Source: Hyphomicrobiales bacterium
Lineage (GTDB): Bacteria; Pseudomonadota; Alphaproteobacteria; Rhizobiales; NORP267
NCBI GenBank assembly: GCA_021775875.1
Contig: JAJFHA010000015.1
Span: forward strand, 62,001 to 126,000
Reading direction: 5' to 3'
Length of the DNA: 64,000 nt
The translations under genes were made by a program, and so were the position numbers. Numbering within the stretch: position 1 is the stretch's first letter; every line of letters begins with the position of its first letter. The notes under the pieces were generated by a model. That model was not told the origin of the DNA and made no database searches. It was given only the letters and a program-made list of their open reading frames with translations. Shown in pieces: positions 19,501 to 26,970 of this stretch.

Positions 19501-19974
19501 ATGAAAACCGGAATCCTGTTTGTCTGTCTCGGGAATATCTGCCGCTCGCCGCAAGCTGAAGGGGTTATGCGCCATCTGGTTGAAGTCAAAGGGCTGGGGG
19601 ATCGGTTCGAGATCGATTCAGCCGGCACCGGCAATTGGCATGTGGGCAATGCGCCAGACCAGCGGGCAGTTGAGACTGCACGCAACAACGGCGTTGATAT
19701 ATCCGGCCTGAAGGCGCGACAGGTCCGTGCGGAAGATTTCGAAAAATTTGATTACGTGTTCGCGATGGACCGGGACAATCTGGCGGATATGGAACAAATG
19801 GCCTCAGGGGCGGGTTTGTCTCCCCATTTGTTTCTGGAATTTGCCGGAACCAATGATCTTCAGGATGTGCCGGATCCCTATTTTGGCGGTACGGGTTTTG
19901 CGGACGTTTACCGGCTAATTGAAGCCGGATGTTCTGGAATTTTGAAGCATATTCAAAAAGAGAGCAAAACCTGA
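19501..19974 (+). CDS. Low-molecular-weight protein-tyrosine phosphatase
   Basis: A 157-residue cytoplasmic phosphatase. The P-loop CLGNICRSP (C-x5-R-S) holds the nucleophile Cys near residue 10, and the general-acid Asp lies in VPDPYFGG near residue 130. The fold is complete: the IDSAGTGNWHVG block and DYVFAMDRDNLADM are both typical. Whether it acts on protein tyrosine or arginine phosphate, or on small molecules, cannot be told. No tyrosine-kinase or exopolysaccharide operon adjoins it. It converges on thpR with no gap. Confidence 0.93.
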   Translation: MKTGILFVCLGNICRSPQAEGVMRHLVEVKGLGDRFEIDSAGTGNWHVGNAPDQRAVETARNNGVDISGLKARQVRAEDFEKFDYVFAMDRDNLADMEQMASGAGLSPHLFLEFAGTNDLQDVPDPYFGGTGFADVYRLIEAGCSGILKHIQKESKT

Positions 19975-20514
19975 TCAGACTTGCGTCAGGTCGAACCGTT
20001 GCTCCACCACATACGGGCCGCCGCCGCGCGAGGGCCGGGCCGAAAAAATGGCAAAGCTGTCGATGGGGAACAGTTTGCTCGTAAAATCTCCATTGTTAGC
20101 GAGCCATCCGGCGATCGCTGTGCTCGATATGCCATTGACCCTGGCGAGGGTAATGTGGGGCGTGAATTTACGGGTTTCCGGAGCACACCCAGCGCGTTGT
20201 GCCAATTTTTCGATTGAATTTTGCAATACGTCCAGTTGCGGGTTTGCCTTGATGCGGGCGAATATCGCGCGGGGCTTTGTGCCGCCAAAGGCATCCAGCC
20301 CGTCAATGGCCAGTGATAAAACTGGTTTGTGAAGGGCGCTAAAAAGCGTTCCGATATCGCTTGCCAGACCGGCGTCGATTTCGCCGAAGAAACGCAAGGT
20401 GACATGATAATCAGTCGGTTCTATCCAGCGAGCCTTTTTCAAACCGCTACGTATCAGTGCTAGGCGATCTGAAATCTCAGACGGTATTTCCAATCCGGCA
20501 AACAGGCGCGGCAT
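19975..20514 (-). CDS. thpR: RNA 2',3'-cyclic phosphodiesterase
   Basis: A 179-residue 2H phosphoesterase of the LigT/ThpR group. The two catalytic H-x-T motifs are present as YHVTLRFFGE near residue 40 and PHITLAR near residue 125. The N-terminal RLFAGLEIP is the family start. These enzymes open 2',3'-cyclic phosphates at RNA ends and can ligate tRNA halves in vitro. The length is normal. It lies on the same strand as tesA, about 115 bases downstream of it, with no obvious shared role. Confidence 0.92.
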   Translation of the reverse strand: MPRLFAGLEIPSEISDRLALIRSGLKKARWIEPTDYHVTLRFFGEIDAGLASDIGTLFSALHKPVLSLAIDGLDAFGGTKPRAIFARIKANPQLDVLQNSIEKLAQRAGCAPETRKFTPHITLARVNGISSTAIAGWLANNGDFTSKLFPIDSFAIFSARPSRGGGPYVVEQRFDLTQV

Positions 20515-20628
20515 CGCGGATCACGGACAGGAATTGGCGTGGAGGTTGTGAATGTCATCAACTGCCAGGCCTGGTTGTTCAATTTTGGAAAACATCATTT
20601 TCTTGCCTACTTCCCCAAAAGCAATCGC

Positions 20629-21270
20629 TTAAAGCTTTGCTTCAATTTCTGCAATCAGCAACTCGACGCTTGGCACCATGCGTTCCACGATTCTGGCAAC
20701 CCCGTCCGCTGAAGGGTGGATGCCGTCCATCTGGTTTAAATCAGCACTACCGGCAACGCCATCCAGGAAAAACGGATAGAGAAGAATTTCGTACTTTGCC
20801 GCCATATCCGGGTAGATCGGATCAAACTTCGCCGCATAAATTTCTCCCATATTCAGCGGGGCTCGCATGCCCGCTATCAGGATCGCCATATTTCGGGTTT
20901 TGAGCCGGGTCAGAATTTCGTCCAGGGCGGCGCGGGTAATTTCCGGGTCAATGCCGCGCAAGGCGTCGTTGGCGCCAAGTTCGACAATAATGCCGTCAGC
21001 AGGTTCGTTTAAAGTCCAGTCAAGCCGCGACAATCCGCTGGTTGCGGTATCGCCTGAAACCCCGGCATTGATGATCGATACGTCGTGCCCCCGGGCGCGC
21101 AATGCAGCTTCAAGTTGAGATGGGAAGGCATCAGCCTGTGGTAACCCAAAACCGGCTGACAGGCTGTCGCCATAAGCGATGATCCGGAGTGTCTCACTTG
21201 CCTGAGCTGCAGGAATAGTGAGGCCCGCCCACAGCATCAGGGCGATAACAAAAAGGTTGCGTGCCCGCAT
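20629..21270 (-). CDS. tesA: Periplasmic SGNH arylesterase / thioesterase I-type hydrolase
   Basis: A 213-residue GDSL hydrolase with a signal peptide (FVIALMLWAGLTIPAAQAS). All SGNH blocks are seen: Ser in AYGDSLSAGFGL, Gly in GVSGDTATSG, Asn in LGANDALRG, and the Asp/His pair in DGIHPSADG. TesA-type enzymes hydrolyse acyl esters and lysophospholipids in the periplasm. The start is set at 21270 (MRARNLF) because the extra 32 upstream residues are polar and would bury the signal peptide. It diverges from the ABC exporter genes, the same arrangement as tesA/ybbA-ybbP in E. coli. Confidence 0.92.
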   Translation of the reverse strand: MRARNLFVIALMLWAGLTIPAAQASETLRIIAYGDSLSAGFGLPQADAFPSQLEAALRARGHDVSIINAGVSGDTATSGLSRLDWTLNEPADGIIVELGANDALRGIDPEITRAALDEILTRLKTRNMAILIAGMRAPLNMGEIYAAKFDPIYPDMAAKYEILLYPFFLDGVAGSADLNQMDGIHPSADGVARIVERMVPSVELLIAEIEAKL

Positions 21271-21366
21271 CTGGAAAATGGGTATAGTTTGCCTATCTAT
21301 TATCAATGATCTGATGGGTCCGCGCGCAAGACGGAGTTTGGGGCGGGGTTTGTGTAAGGATGTCAC

Positions 21367-22089
21367 TTGTTGAATTCCAATAATGTAATCGACCTGAAAA
21401 ACGTGTCCCTGACGCTTGGCAGCGGTGCACGTCAGGTTGAAATATTGCGTGGTCTTGATCTACAGGTCAAATCGGGCGAAGCCGTGGCGCTGATCGGCCC
21501 GAGCGGGTCTGGTAAATCCACGCTGCTCTCTGTTACTGGAGGACTGGAGCGGCCCGATCAGGGCCAGGTGATGATTGCCGGGCATGATATCACGTCGCTG
21601 AATGAAGATCAGTTGGCATTGTTCAGGCGCGACAATGTCGGCATTGTGTTTCAGTCATTTCATCTTATTCCCAATATGACGGCGTTGGAAAATGTTGCTG
21701 TGCCGCTGGAATTTGCCGGGCGGGTAGACGCCTTTGCCCGCGCCGCAGATATGCTTGCCCGCGTCGGTCTTGGAGACCGGACCGGGCATTATCCAACCGA
21801 ATTGTCCGGCGGTGAGCAGCAACGGGTGGCGCTATCGCGGGCGCTCGCGATTGAACCGCATCTTCTGCTTGCCGACGAGCCGACTGGCAATCTGGATGCG
21901 GCCACGGGGGCGGATATTGTGGAGCTTATTTTTGAGCTTCGTGAAGAGCATGATACCAGTCTGGTTCTGGTGACCCATGATCCAACATTGGCGGCGCGGT
22001 GCGACCGGGTATTCGCTCTCGAAGATGGCCGGGCTGTATTACAAAAGAAAACCAAAACCCCTCGGCGGCAACCGGTCAAAGCCTCATGA
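21367..22089 (+). CDS. ybbA: ABC transporter ATP-binding protein, YbbA type
   Basis: A 240-residue ATPase of the LolD/MacB-like MacB-FtsX group. Walker A is GPSGSGKST, the signature is LSGGEQQRVALSRAL and Walker B is LLLADEPTGNLD; the D-loop and the switch His (VLVTHDPTLA) are intact. The start is a TTG at 21367 (or the next TTG) with AAGGA 6 bases upstream. The nearby ATG at 21360 is out of frame. The stop overlaps the permease start in an ATGA. Together with the permease it forms an exporter or mechanotransmission ABC complex acting at the inner membrane; the substrate is unknown. Confidence 0.92.
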   Translation: MLNSNNVIDLKNVSLTLGSGARQVEILRGLDLQVKSGEAVALIGPSGSGKSTLLSVTGGLERPDQGQVMIAGHDITSLNEDQLALFRRDNVGIVFQSFHLIPNMTALENVAVPLEFAGRVDAFARAADMLARVGLGDRTGHYPTELSGGEQQRVALSRALAIEPHLLLADEPTGNLDAATGADIVELIFELREEHDTSLVLVTHDPTLAARCDRVFALEDGRAVLQKKTKTPRRQPVKAS

Positions 22090-24635
22090 TCGCGAATATG
22101 AGTTTGGCATTGCGGTTGGCGGGGCGAGAATTGCGCGGCGGACTTCGCGGTTTCATTGTGTTTTTGGCCTGTCTCTCGCTCGGCGTCGGGGCAATCGCCG
22201 GAGTTGGATCGGTATCCCGCGCCCTTCTGGATGGGCTTGGCCAACAGGGACAGGTTATCCTTGGCGGCGATATGTCTTTGTCGCTTATTCACCGCACGGC
22301 CAACGAAGCAGAGCGCCGCTGGCTGGAAAACGAGGGCGATATATCCGAGATTGCAACGCTTCGCGCCATGGTGCGAATGGGTGACGATCAGGCGCTGGCC
22401 GAGATCAAGGCGGTGGATCATGCCTATCCGCTTTATGGCGCGGTGACGTTGGCTCAAGGGGGCCGCCTTGAAGATGCCGTCTCGACCAAAGACGGCGTTT
22501 TCGGTATCGTGGTTGAAGACGTTCTGCTTGGCCGCCTTCAGCTTGAAGCGGGAGATATTGTCCGGATCGGCGATGCGGAATTTGAAATCCGTGACCAGAT
22601 TTCCGGCGAGCCTGACAAACTATCTTCGGGTCTGATATTTGGTCCCCGGGTGATGATGAGTGTTGCAGGCTTAAATGCCACGGGGTTGGTACGGCCGGGC
22701 AGTCTGGTGCGTTGGTTTTACCGGATCAGATTGGCTGGCGACGGATTGCAGCCCGGTCGTCTGGAAAATTTTGAACAGGCGGTGACAACCGCACTGCCCG
22801 ATGCCGGGTGGCAAATCCGCAACCGGCTGAATGCATCGCCGCGGGTCGCTACCGCGATTGAACGGTTCACCCGGATTTTGACATTGGTCGGGCTTACCGC
22901 CCTGATCGTTGGTGGGGTTGGGGTTGCCAACGCGGTCCATGCCCATCTCAACGGCAAGCGCAACGTTATCGCTACCCTGAAATGTCTGGGGGCGCCGGGG
23001 CGGCAGATTTTTCTGATTTATTTTTTCCAGATCATGATATTGGCTGCCGCCGGAACCGTGATCGGTCTGCTATTGGGGACCGTCATTCAGCTTGTCGCAG
23101 CGAGCGTATTGGACGGGGTGTTGCCGTTTGCCGGGCGGATATTGCCTTACCCCGAGCCGCTCATGTTGGCCGCACTATACGGCATGCTGGTGGCGGTGGC
23201 GTTTTCGCTCTGGCCGCTTGGCCGTGCACAGGATGTGTCGGTTGCCAGCCTAATCCGGGATCAGGTTGAGGATGTACGCCGCTGGCCGCGCATTGGGTAT
23301 ATTCTCGCGGCGATCACCATGATTGGCATCATCGCGGCGCTCGCAATATTCACATCATCCAACAGCAATATAGCCCTGACATTCGTGGTGGCGTCCGGTG
23401 TTGTTTTGTTCGTATTGCGATTGGTGGCGCTGGCGATCATGGCAATTGCCCGCAGGTTGCCGTCTCTCGGATCGCCGGAAATGCGGCTTGCGGTCGCCAA
23501 TATCCACAGGCCCGGATCACTCACCGGCACTGTTGTTCTATCTCTTGGTCTTGGCCTGACATTGCTGGTTTCGCTTGCCCTGATCGATGGCAATCTGACC
23601 CGGCAATTGACCGGGCAGATTCCGGACAAGGCGCCGAATTTTTTCTTTGTCGATGTACAGCGGAGCGAAGCCGCGCAGTTTGGTGATTTGATTTCTGAAA
23701 TCGCCCCCGGAGCCGAATATCGAACGGTTCCGATGCTGCGGGGCCGGATTGTGTCTCTCAATAATGTTGCCACGGCTGATATCAACGCGCCACCGGACAA
23801 GCGCTGGGCCTTATCTGGCGACCGGGGCATCACCTATTCAAGTGTGCTCCCTGAAAGTTCCGAACTTGCTGAGGGAGATTGGTGGGATGAAAATTATTCA
23901 GGGCCGCCGCTGGTCTCGTTTGAATCCGAATTGGCGGAGGCCTTTGGTCTCTCGATCGGTGATCCGATTGTGGTCAATGTCATGGGCCGTGAAATAACGG
24001 CGCAGATTGCAAATCTCCGCGTGGTCAGATGGGGTAGCCTGACGATCAATTTTGTCATGGTGTTTTCGCCAAACACTTTTGCGGGTGCGCCGCACATGAA
24101 TTTGGCGACGCTTGAACTTGAAGAAGACGGCGCTGAAATTGCCAGTCGTGAAATCGAAGTGATGCGCGATGTGGGAGCGGCGTTTCCTCATGTGACCGTG
24201 ATCCGCGTCAAGGAAGCGATGGAAGCCGCCAACGCGCTGCTGTCCCAGATCATGTGGGGGATCAGGGCGGTCAGCAGTGTGACCCTGATTGCCAGTATTC
24301 TGGTTCTGGGCGGTGCGCTTGCCGCCGGACATCGCCACCGCTTGTATGATGCTGTCGTGCTGAAAACTTTCGGTGCCACCCGAAACCGATTGCTGGCGGC
24401 ATTTGGACTGGAATTTTTGATCCTGGGTCTGGTCACGGCTGTTCTGGCGCTGATCGGCGGCAGCATCGCGGCGGAATTTGTCCTGACCCAACTGATGGAC
24501 GGGGATTATGAGTTTATCCCGCTGGTGGCCGGAATGGCGGTTCTGGGTGCGGTTGGTTTCACGGTTATTCTGGGTCTCGTGGGCACGTGGCGCATTCTGG
24601 GTGAAAAACCCGCCCGGGTTCTGCGTGATCTATAG
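22086..24635 (+). CDS. ybbP: ABC transporter permease, YbbP type (FtsX-like, two FtsX domains)
   Basis: An 849-residue permease. After one N-terminal membrane span (LRGFIVFLACLSLGVGAIAG) comes a large periplasmic domain. Then follow two FtsX modules, one with spans at about residues 265-400 and one at the C-terminus, separated by a second periplasmic region, giving about ten spans in total. This is the YbbP layout. Residues such as NAVHAHLNGKRNVIATLKCLGAPG and the repeated YDAVVLKTFGATRNRLL are the cytoplasmic coupling helices contacting the ATPase. The start ATG overlaps the ybbA stop; the upstream open frame is a shadow of ybbA. Confidence 0.92.
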   Translation: MIANMSLALRLAGRELRGGLRGFIVFLACLSLGVGAIAGVGSVSRALLDGLGQQGQVILGGDMSLSLIHRTANEAERRWLENEGDISEIATLRAMVRMGDDQALAEIKAVDHAYPLYGAVTLAQGGRLEDAVSTKDGVFGIVVEDVLLGRLQLEAGDIVRIGDAEFEIRDQISGEPDKLSSGLIFGPRVMMSVAGLNATGLVRPGSLVRWFYRIRLAGDGLQPGRLENFEQAVTTALPDAGWQIRNRLNASPRVATAIERFTRILTLVGLTALIVGGVGVANAVHAHLNGKRNVIATLKCLGAPGRQIFLIYFFQIMILAAAGTVIGLLLGTVIQLVAASVLDGVLPFAGRILPYPEPLMLAALYGMLVAVAFSLWPLGRAQDVSVASLIRDQVEDVRRWPRIGYILAAITMIGIIAALAIFTSSNSNIALTFVVASGVVLFVLRLVALAIMAIARRLPSLGSPEMRLAVANIHRPGSLTGTVVLSLGLGLTLLVSLALIDGNLTRQLTGQIPDKAPNFFFVDVQRSEAAQFGDLISEIAPGAEYRTVPMLRGRIVSLNNVATADINAPPDKRWALSGDRGITYSSVLPESSELAEGDWWDENYSGPPLVSFESELAEAFGLSIGDPIVVNVMGREITAQIANLRVVRWGSLTINFVMVFSPNTFAGAPHMNLATLELEEDGAEIASREIEVMRDVGAAFPHVTVIRVKEAMEAANALLSQIMWGIRAVSSVTLIASILVLGGALAAGHRHRLYDAVVLKTFGATRNRLLAAFGLEFLILGLVTAVLALIGGSIAAEFVLTQLMDGDYEFIPLVAGMAVLGAVGFTVILGLVGTWRILGEKPARVLRDL

Positions 24636-24684
24636 GTCATTCCGGGTTAGGATATTTCCGACCTTGTGAAGGGAGGGAATTTTT

Positions 24685-25200
24685 ATGTTCATTTTTTTAC
24701 GCACCATAGTTTTACCTGTTGTTTCGGTGTTGATGATCTTCTCCGGAACTGTTTTGGCCAACGCTCAAAGCAACGCAGATGCTTGCATAGACTATGTTGA
24801 CGACGAGCTTCATTTGCGGACCGGGAATAAAAACACCCCTCTGGTGCAGGTCGTGGAATATATAGCGGTGATGGGTGACCGTGATCTCCGCAATTCCAGC
24901 GGCACCCGGTTGACAGATTACAGAGCCATCCTACAGCAGGACCGGGCCAATCTGCATAATTCGGGAATTGCCGACCGATTTGATGACTTTGTCGAGGATT
25001 TTGATGATTATTTTACAACCCTGGACCGTCGCAAGCTGCTCTCAACCGCACAATATTACTTTGATTGCTGGATGTCGCCAGAAACGATCTCCAGTATGCA
25101 GAGTGATATAGTTTCGGGAAAAGTGGCCGGATTAGTAAGGGTCATCGTGTTTCGTCAGGCGCATGGGGGTCTGGGGATAACAATTTCACTGGTTGGATGA
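24685..25200 (+). CDS. Secreted hypothetical protein
   Basis: A 171-residue protein with a clear signal peptide (VLPVVSVLMIFSGTVLANAQS, cleavage near residue 28). The mature part is mainly polar and helical. It has one Cys near the new N-terminus (DACIDYVDDE) and one about 100 residues later (YFDCWMSPET), which could form a disulfide. I do not recognise the domain. It starts about 50 bases after ybbP on the same strand, with GGGAGGG upstream of the ATG, so it may be co-transcribed with the exporter. About 155 bases without a gene follow it before the Bax-inhibitor gene. Confidence 0.7.
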   Translation: MFIFLRTIVLPVVSVLMIFSGTVLANAQSNADACIDYVDDELHLRTGNKNTPLVQVVEYIAVMGDRDLRNSSGTRLTDYRAILQQDRANLHNSGIADRFDDFVEDFDDYFTTLDRRKLLSTAQYYFDCWMSPETISSMQSDIVSGKVAGLVRVIVFRQAHGGLGITISLVG

Positions 25201-25355
25201 TCAAGCTTATATTTACCGATCTTTCGCTGGAACCCTTGCCTGAAACCGGTTTCACACCCATATTAGGCTTGTTGGAACTGGATTGTGATCCGGGGCCAGA
25301 TGAATTTTGTGTGGCTGGTCGCCAATAGACTGGCGCAAATCAAGGGGAATTGAAA

Positions 25356-26105
25356 ATGGCTGAATTTGAACGTCAATATGGCCGCACTGGCTCTATGGCG
25401 CAAACCGGAGAGATTGATGAGGGCCTGCGCTCTTATATGCTCCGGGTTTACAATTATATGGCGATTGGCCTTGGTATTACCGGCTTTGCTGCTGTTGGTG
25501 CCTATATGATGGCCGTGGTTAGCACCGCTGCCGGGCCTCAGCTAACCGATTTTGGTGTGATGCTCTATACCAGCCCGCTTCGCTGGGTTGTGATGTTGGC
25601 ACCATTGGGTATGGTATTCCTGTTGAGTGCGCGCATCCATAAGATGAGTGTATCAGCAGCGCAACTGACCTTTTGGGTTTTTGCTGGTCTGATGGGGGTA
25701 TCCCTGTCATCGATCTTCCTAGTCTATACCCACACGTCCATCGGCCATGTGTTTTTCGTCACCGCTGCTTCGTTCGGGGCGCTCAGCCTGTTCGGTTATA
25801 CCACCAAGCGGGATATTTCAGGGTGGGGATCGTTCCTGTTCATGGGGCTGATCGGCATTATCATCGCCTCGGTGGTAAATATATTCATCGGCTCAAGCGC
25901 CATGCAATTTGCCATATCGGTGATCGGTGTATTGGTTTTTGCGGGCCTTACGGCTTACGACACCCAGCAGATCAAGGAAATGTATTACGCACAGGATGAT
26001 GGCACCGTTACCGGTCGCAAAGCGATTATGGGTGCGTTGCGGTTGTATCTTGATTTCATCAACCTGTTCATCATGCTGCTGAGCCTGTTTGGCAATCGCA
26101 ATTAG
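25356..26105 (+). CDS. Bax inhibitor-1/YccA (BI-1) family membrane protein
   Basis: A 249-residue protein with seven predicted membrane spans from about residue 30. The family pattern includes RSYMLRVYNYMAIGLGITGFAA at the first span, the GLTAYDTQQIKEMY motif before the sixth span, and GALRLYLDFINLFIMLLSLFG at the end. Known members are pH-sensitive calcium leak channels or YccA-like FtsH modulators. ATG 25356 has AAGGGGA upstream; TTG 25350 is an alternative. A strong intrinsic terminator follows 22 bases after the stop, so this looks like a single-gene transcription unit. Confidence 0.93.
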   Translation: MAEFERQYGRTGSMAQTGEIDEGLRSYMLRVYNYMAIGLGITGFAAVGAYMMAVVSTAAGPQLTDFGVMLYTSPLRWVVMLAPLGMVFLLSARIHKMSVSAAQLTFWVFAGLMGVSLSSIFLVYTHTSIGHVFFVTAASFGALSLFGYTTKRDISGWGSFLFMGLIGIIIASVVNIFIGSSAMQFAISVIGVLVFAGLTAYDTQQIKEMYYAQDDGTVTGRKAIMGALRLYLDFINLFIMLLSLFGNRN

Positions 26106-26127
26106 GTTTTGCCAACATAACAAATTC

Positions 26128-26168
26128 AAAACCCCGGTCCTTGGATTGTCATTGGCCGGGGTTTTTAT
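26128..26168 (+). terminator. Intrinsic terminator after the BI-1 gene
   Basis: A 10-bp perfect stem (AAAACCCCGG at 26128-26137 with CCGGGGTTTT at 26156-26165) and an 18-base loop end in a T-rich tail. Because the stem itself starts with A-tract bases, it could also terminate the minus-strand DUF2794 transcript that ends at 26187. Confidence 0.9.
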
Positions 26169-26186
26169 TTGTCTCGGGTTTTGATC

Positions 26187-26570
26187 TCAGCTTTTGACGA
26201 GCTTAAGGCGGCGGTCAAGCACCTTCATGACCTGGACCAGATCATGTCCGCGCCGGAGAATTTGGCCGGCGGATGTACTGACGCTGAAAGCACCCTGGCG
26301 ACGTGCGAGTTTGGGGTTCTTTTCGATCCGGTAAAGCGGGACTTCGCTGGCGTGGCGAAAAATAGAGAAAATTGCCCGGTCAGTATGGTGGTCGATGGCG
26401 TAATCCCGCCATTCCCCTTCGGCGACTTTTCTCCCATACAGAGATAAGATCTGGTTCAATTCGATGCGGTTGAAAGAAAGCGGCATCGTGGACTTAGCCT
26501 TTTGGGTGCTCCGGCCATTTTTTTGCGCCGTCGCACCACGGCTTATTGATATGGGTTCACTCTCACTCAT
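26187..26570 (-). CDS. DUF2794 family protein
   Basis: A 127-residue protein recognised as the alphaproteobacterial DUF2794 family. After a variable N-terminus comes the conserved block SFNRIELNQILSLYGRKVAEGEWRDYAI, then HHTDRAIFSIFRHASEVPLYRIEKNPKLARRQGAFSV and LRRGHDLVQVMKVLDRRLKLVK. The function is unknown. It is convergent with the BI-1 gene and shares the bidirectional terminator. Its own promoter must lie in the long gap before htpG. Confidence 0.85.
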   Translation of the reverse strand: MSESEPISISRGATAQKNGRSTQKAKSTMPLSFNRIELNQILSLYGRKVAEGEWRDYAIDHHTDRAIFSIFRHASEVPLYRIEKNPKLARRQGAFSVSTSAGQILRRGHDLVQVMKVLDRRLKLVKS

Positions 26571-26970
26571 GGCGCCTCCTCCCGGTTGGTTTGATTTTCA
26601 TCATGAAATGCGAGGATTGCAACAAAAGATTGCTGGTTCGCCTGAATCAGACCTTTGTATTATCACATTTTTGTCGCATTTCCGTCGCGGACCAGCCGCA
26701 AACAATGGCGATAGTTCAATCGTTGCCTCTTGGCCCGGTTCTCGTCTGGTTTCGGTTTTCGCAGCCCCCCAGCCCCCCGAGACCCATTTTTGGGAATCGG
26801 GCCAAACTTCAAAAAATTGTTCAGTTGCGTAAAGCGTAACCTCGAGGCCAGATTTATCCGGCCTTTTTTTGTTTTGCTTTTCCCATGGGGTTGAATCCAC
26901 AGCCCTATTACCGATATTCCTGGTCAAGAGTCCCTATGGTCCGCTGAGTTGGAATGGTGAAGAGGTAATT
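26571..26970. other. 400-base intergenic region between DUF2794 gene and htpG, with an orphan terminator
   Basis: This region holds the promoters of the two divergent genes. It also contains a plus-strand hairpin plus seven T's at 26845-26870 with no recognised gene ahead of it. A short plus-strand frame (ATG 26603 to TAA 26839, 78 codons, beginning MKCEDCNK) ends six bases before that hairpin. Its codon use is not convincingly that of this genome, so I leave open whether the transcript is a small RNA or a small CxxC protein. Confidence 0.5.
26845..26870 (+). terminator. Orphan intrinsic terminator upstream of htpG
   Basis: The stem AGGCC/GGCCT with a 10-base loop is followed directly by TTTTTTT. 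It reads on the plus strand and lies about 100 bases before the htpG start. The nearest plus-strand gene upstream (BI-1) has its own terminator at 26128, so this one points to an unannotated short transcript. Confidence 0.7.

Noticed and set aside
21789-22457. 222-codon minus-strand frame across the ybbA/ybbP junction
   Set aside because: It is antisense to two conserved overlapping genes, and its composition (His/Arg/Ser-rich) is that of a shadow frame.
26603-26839. 78-codon CxxC small protein as a confident gene
   Set aside because: It begins with CEDC and ends just before a terminator, but codon use is mixed, the second half is Pro-rich and unlike a folded zinc protein, and no ribosome-binding site is convincing. 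It is kept only as an alternative for the orphan transcript.
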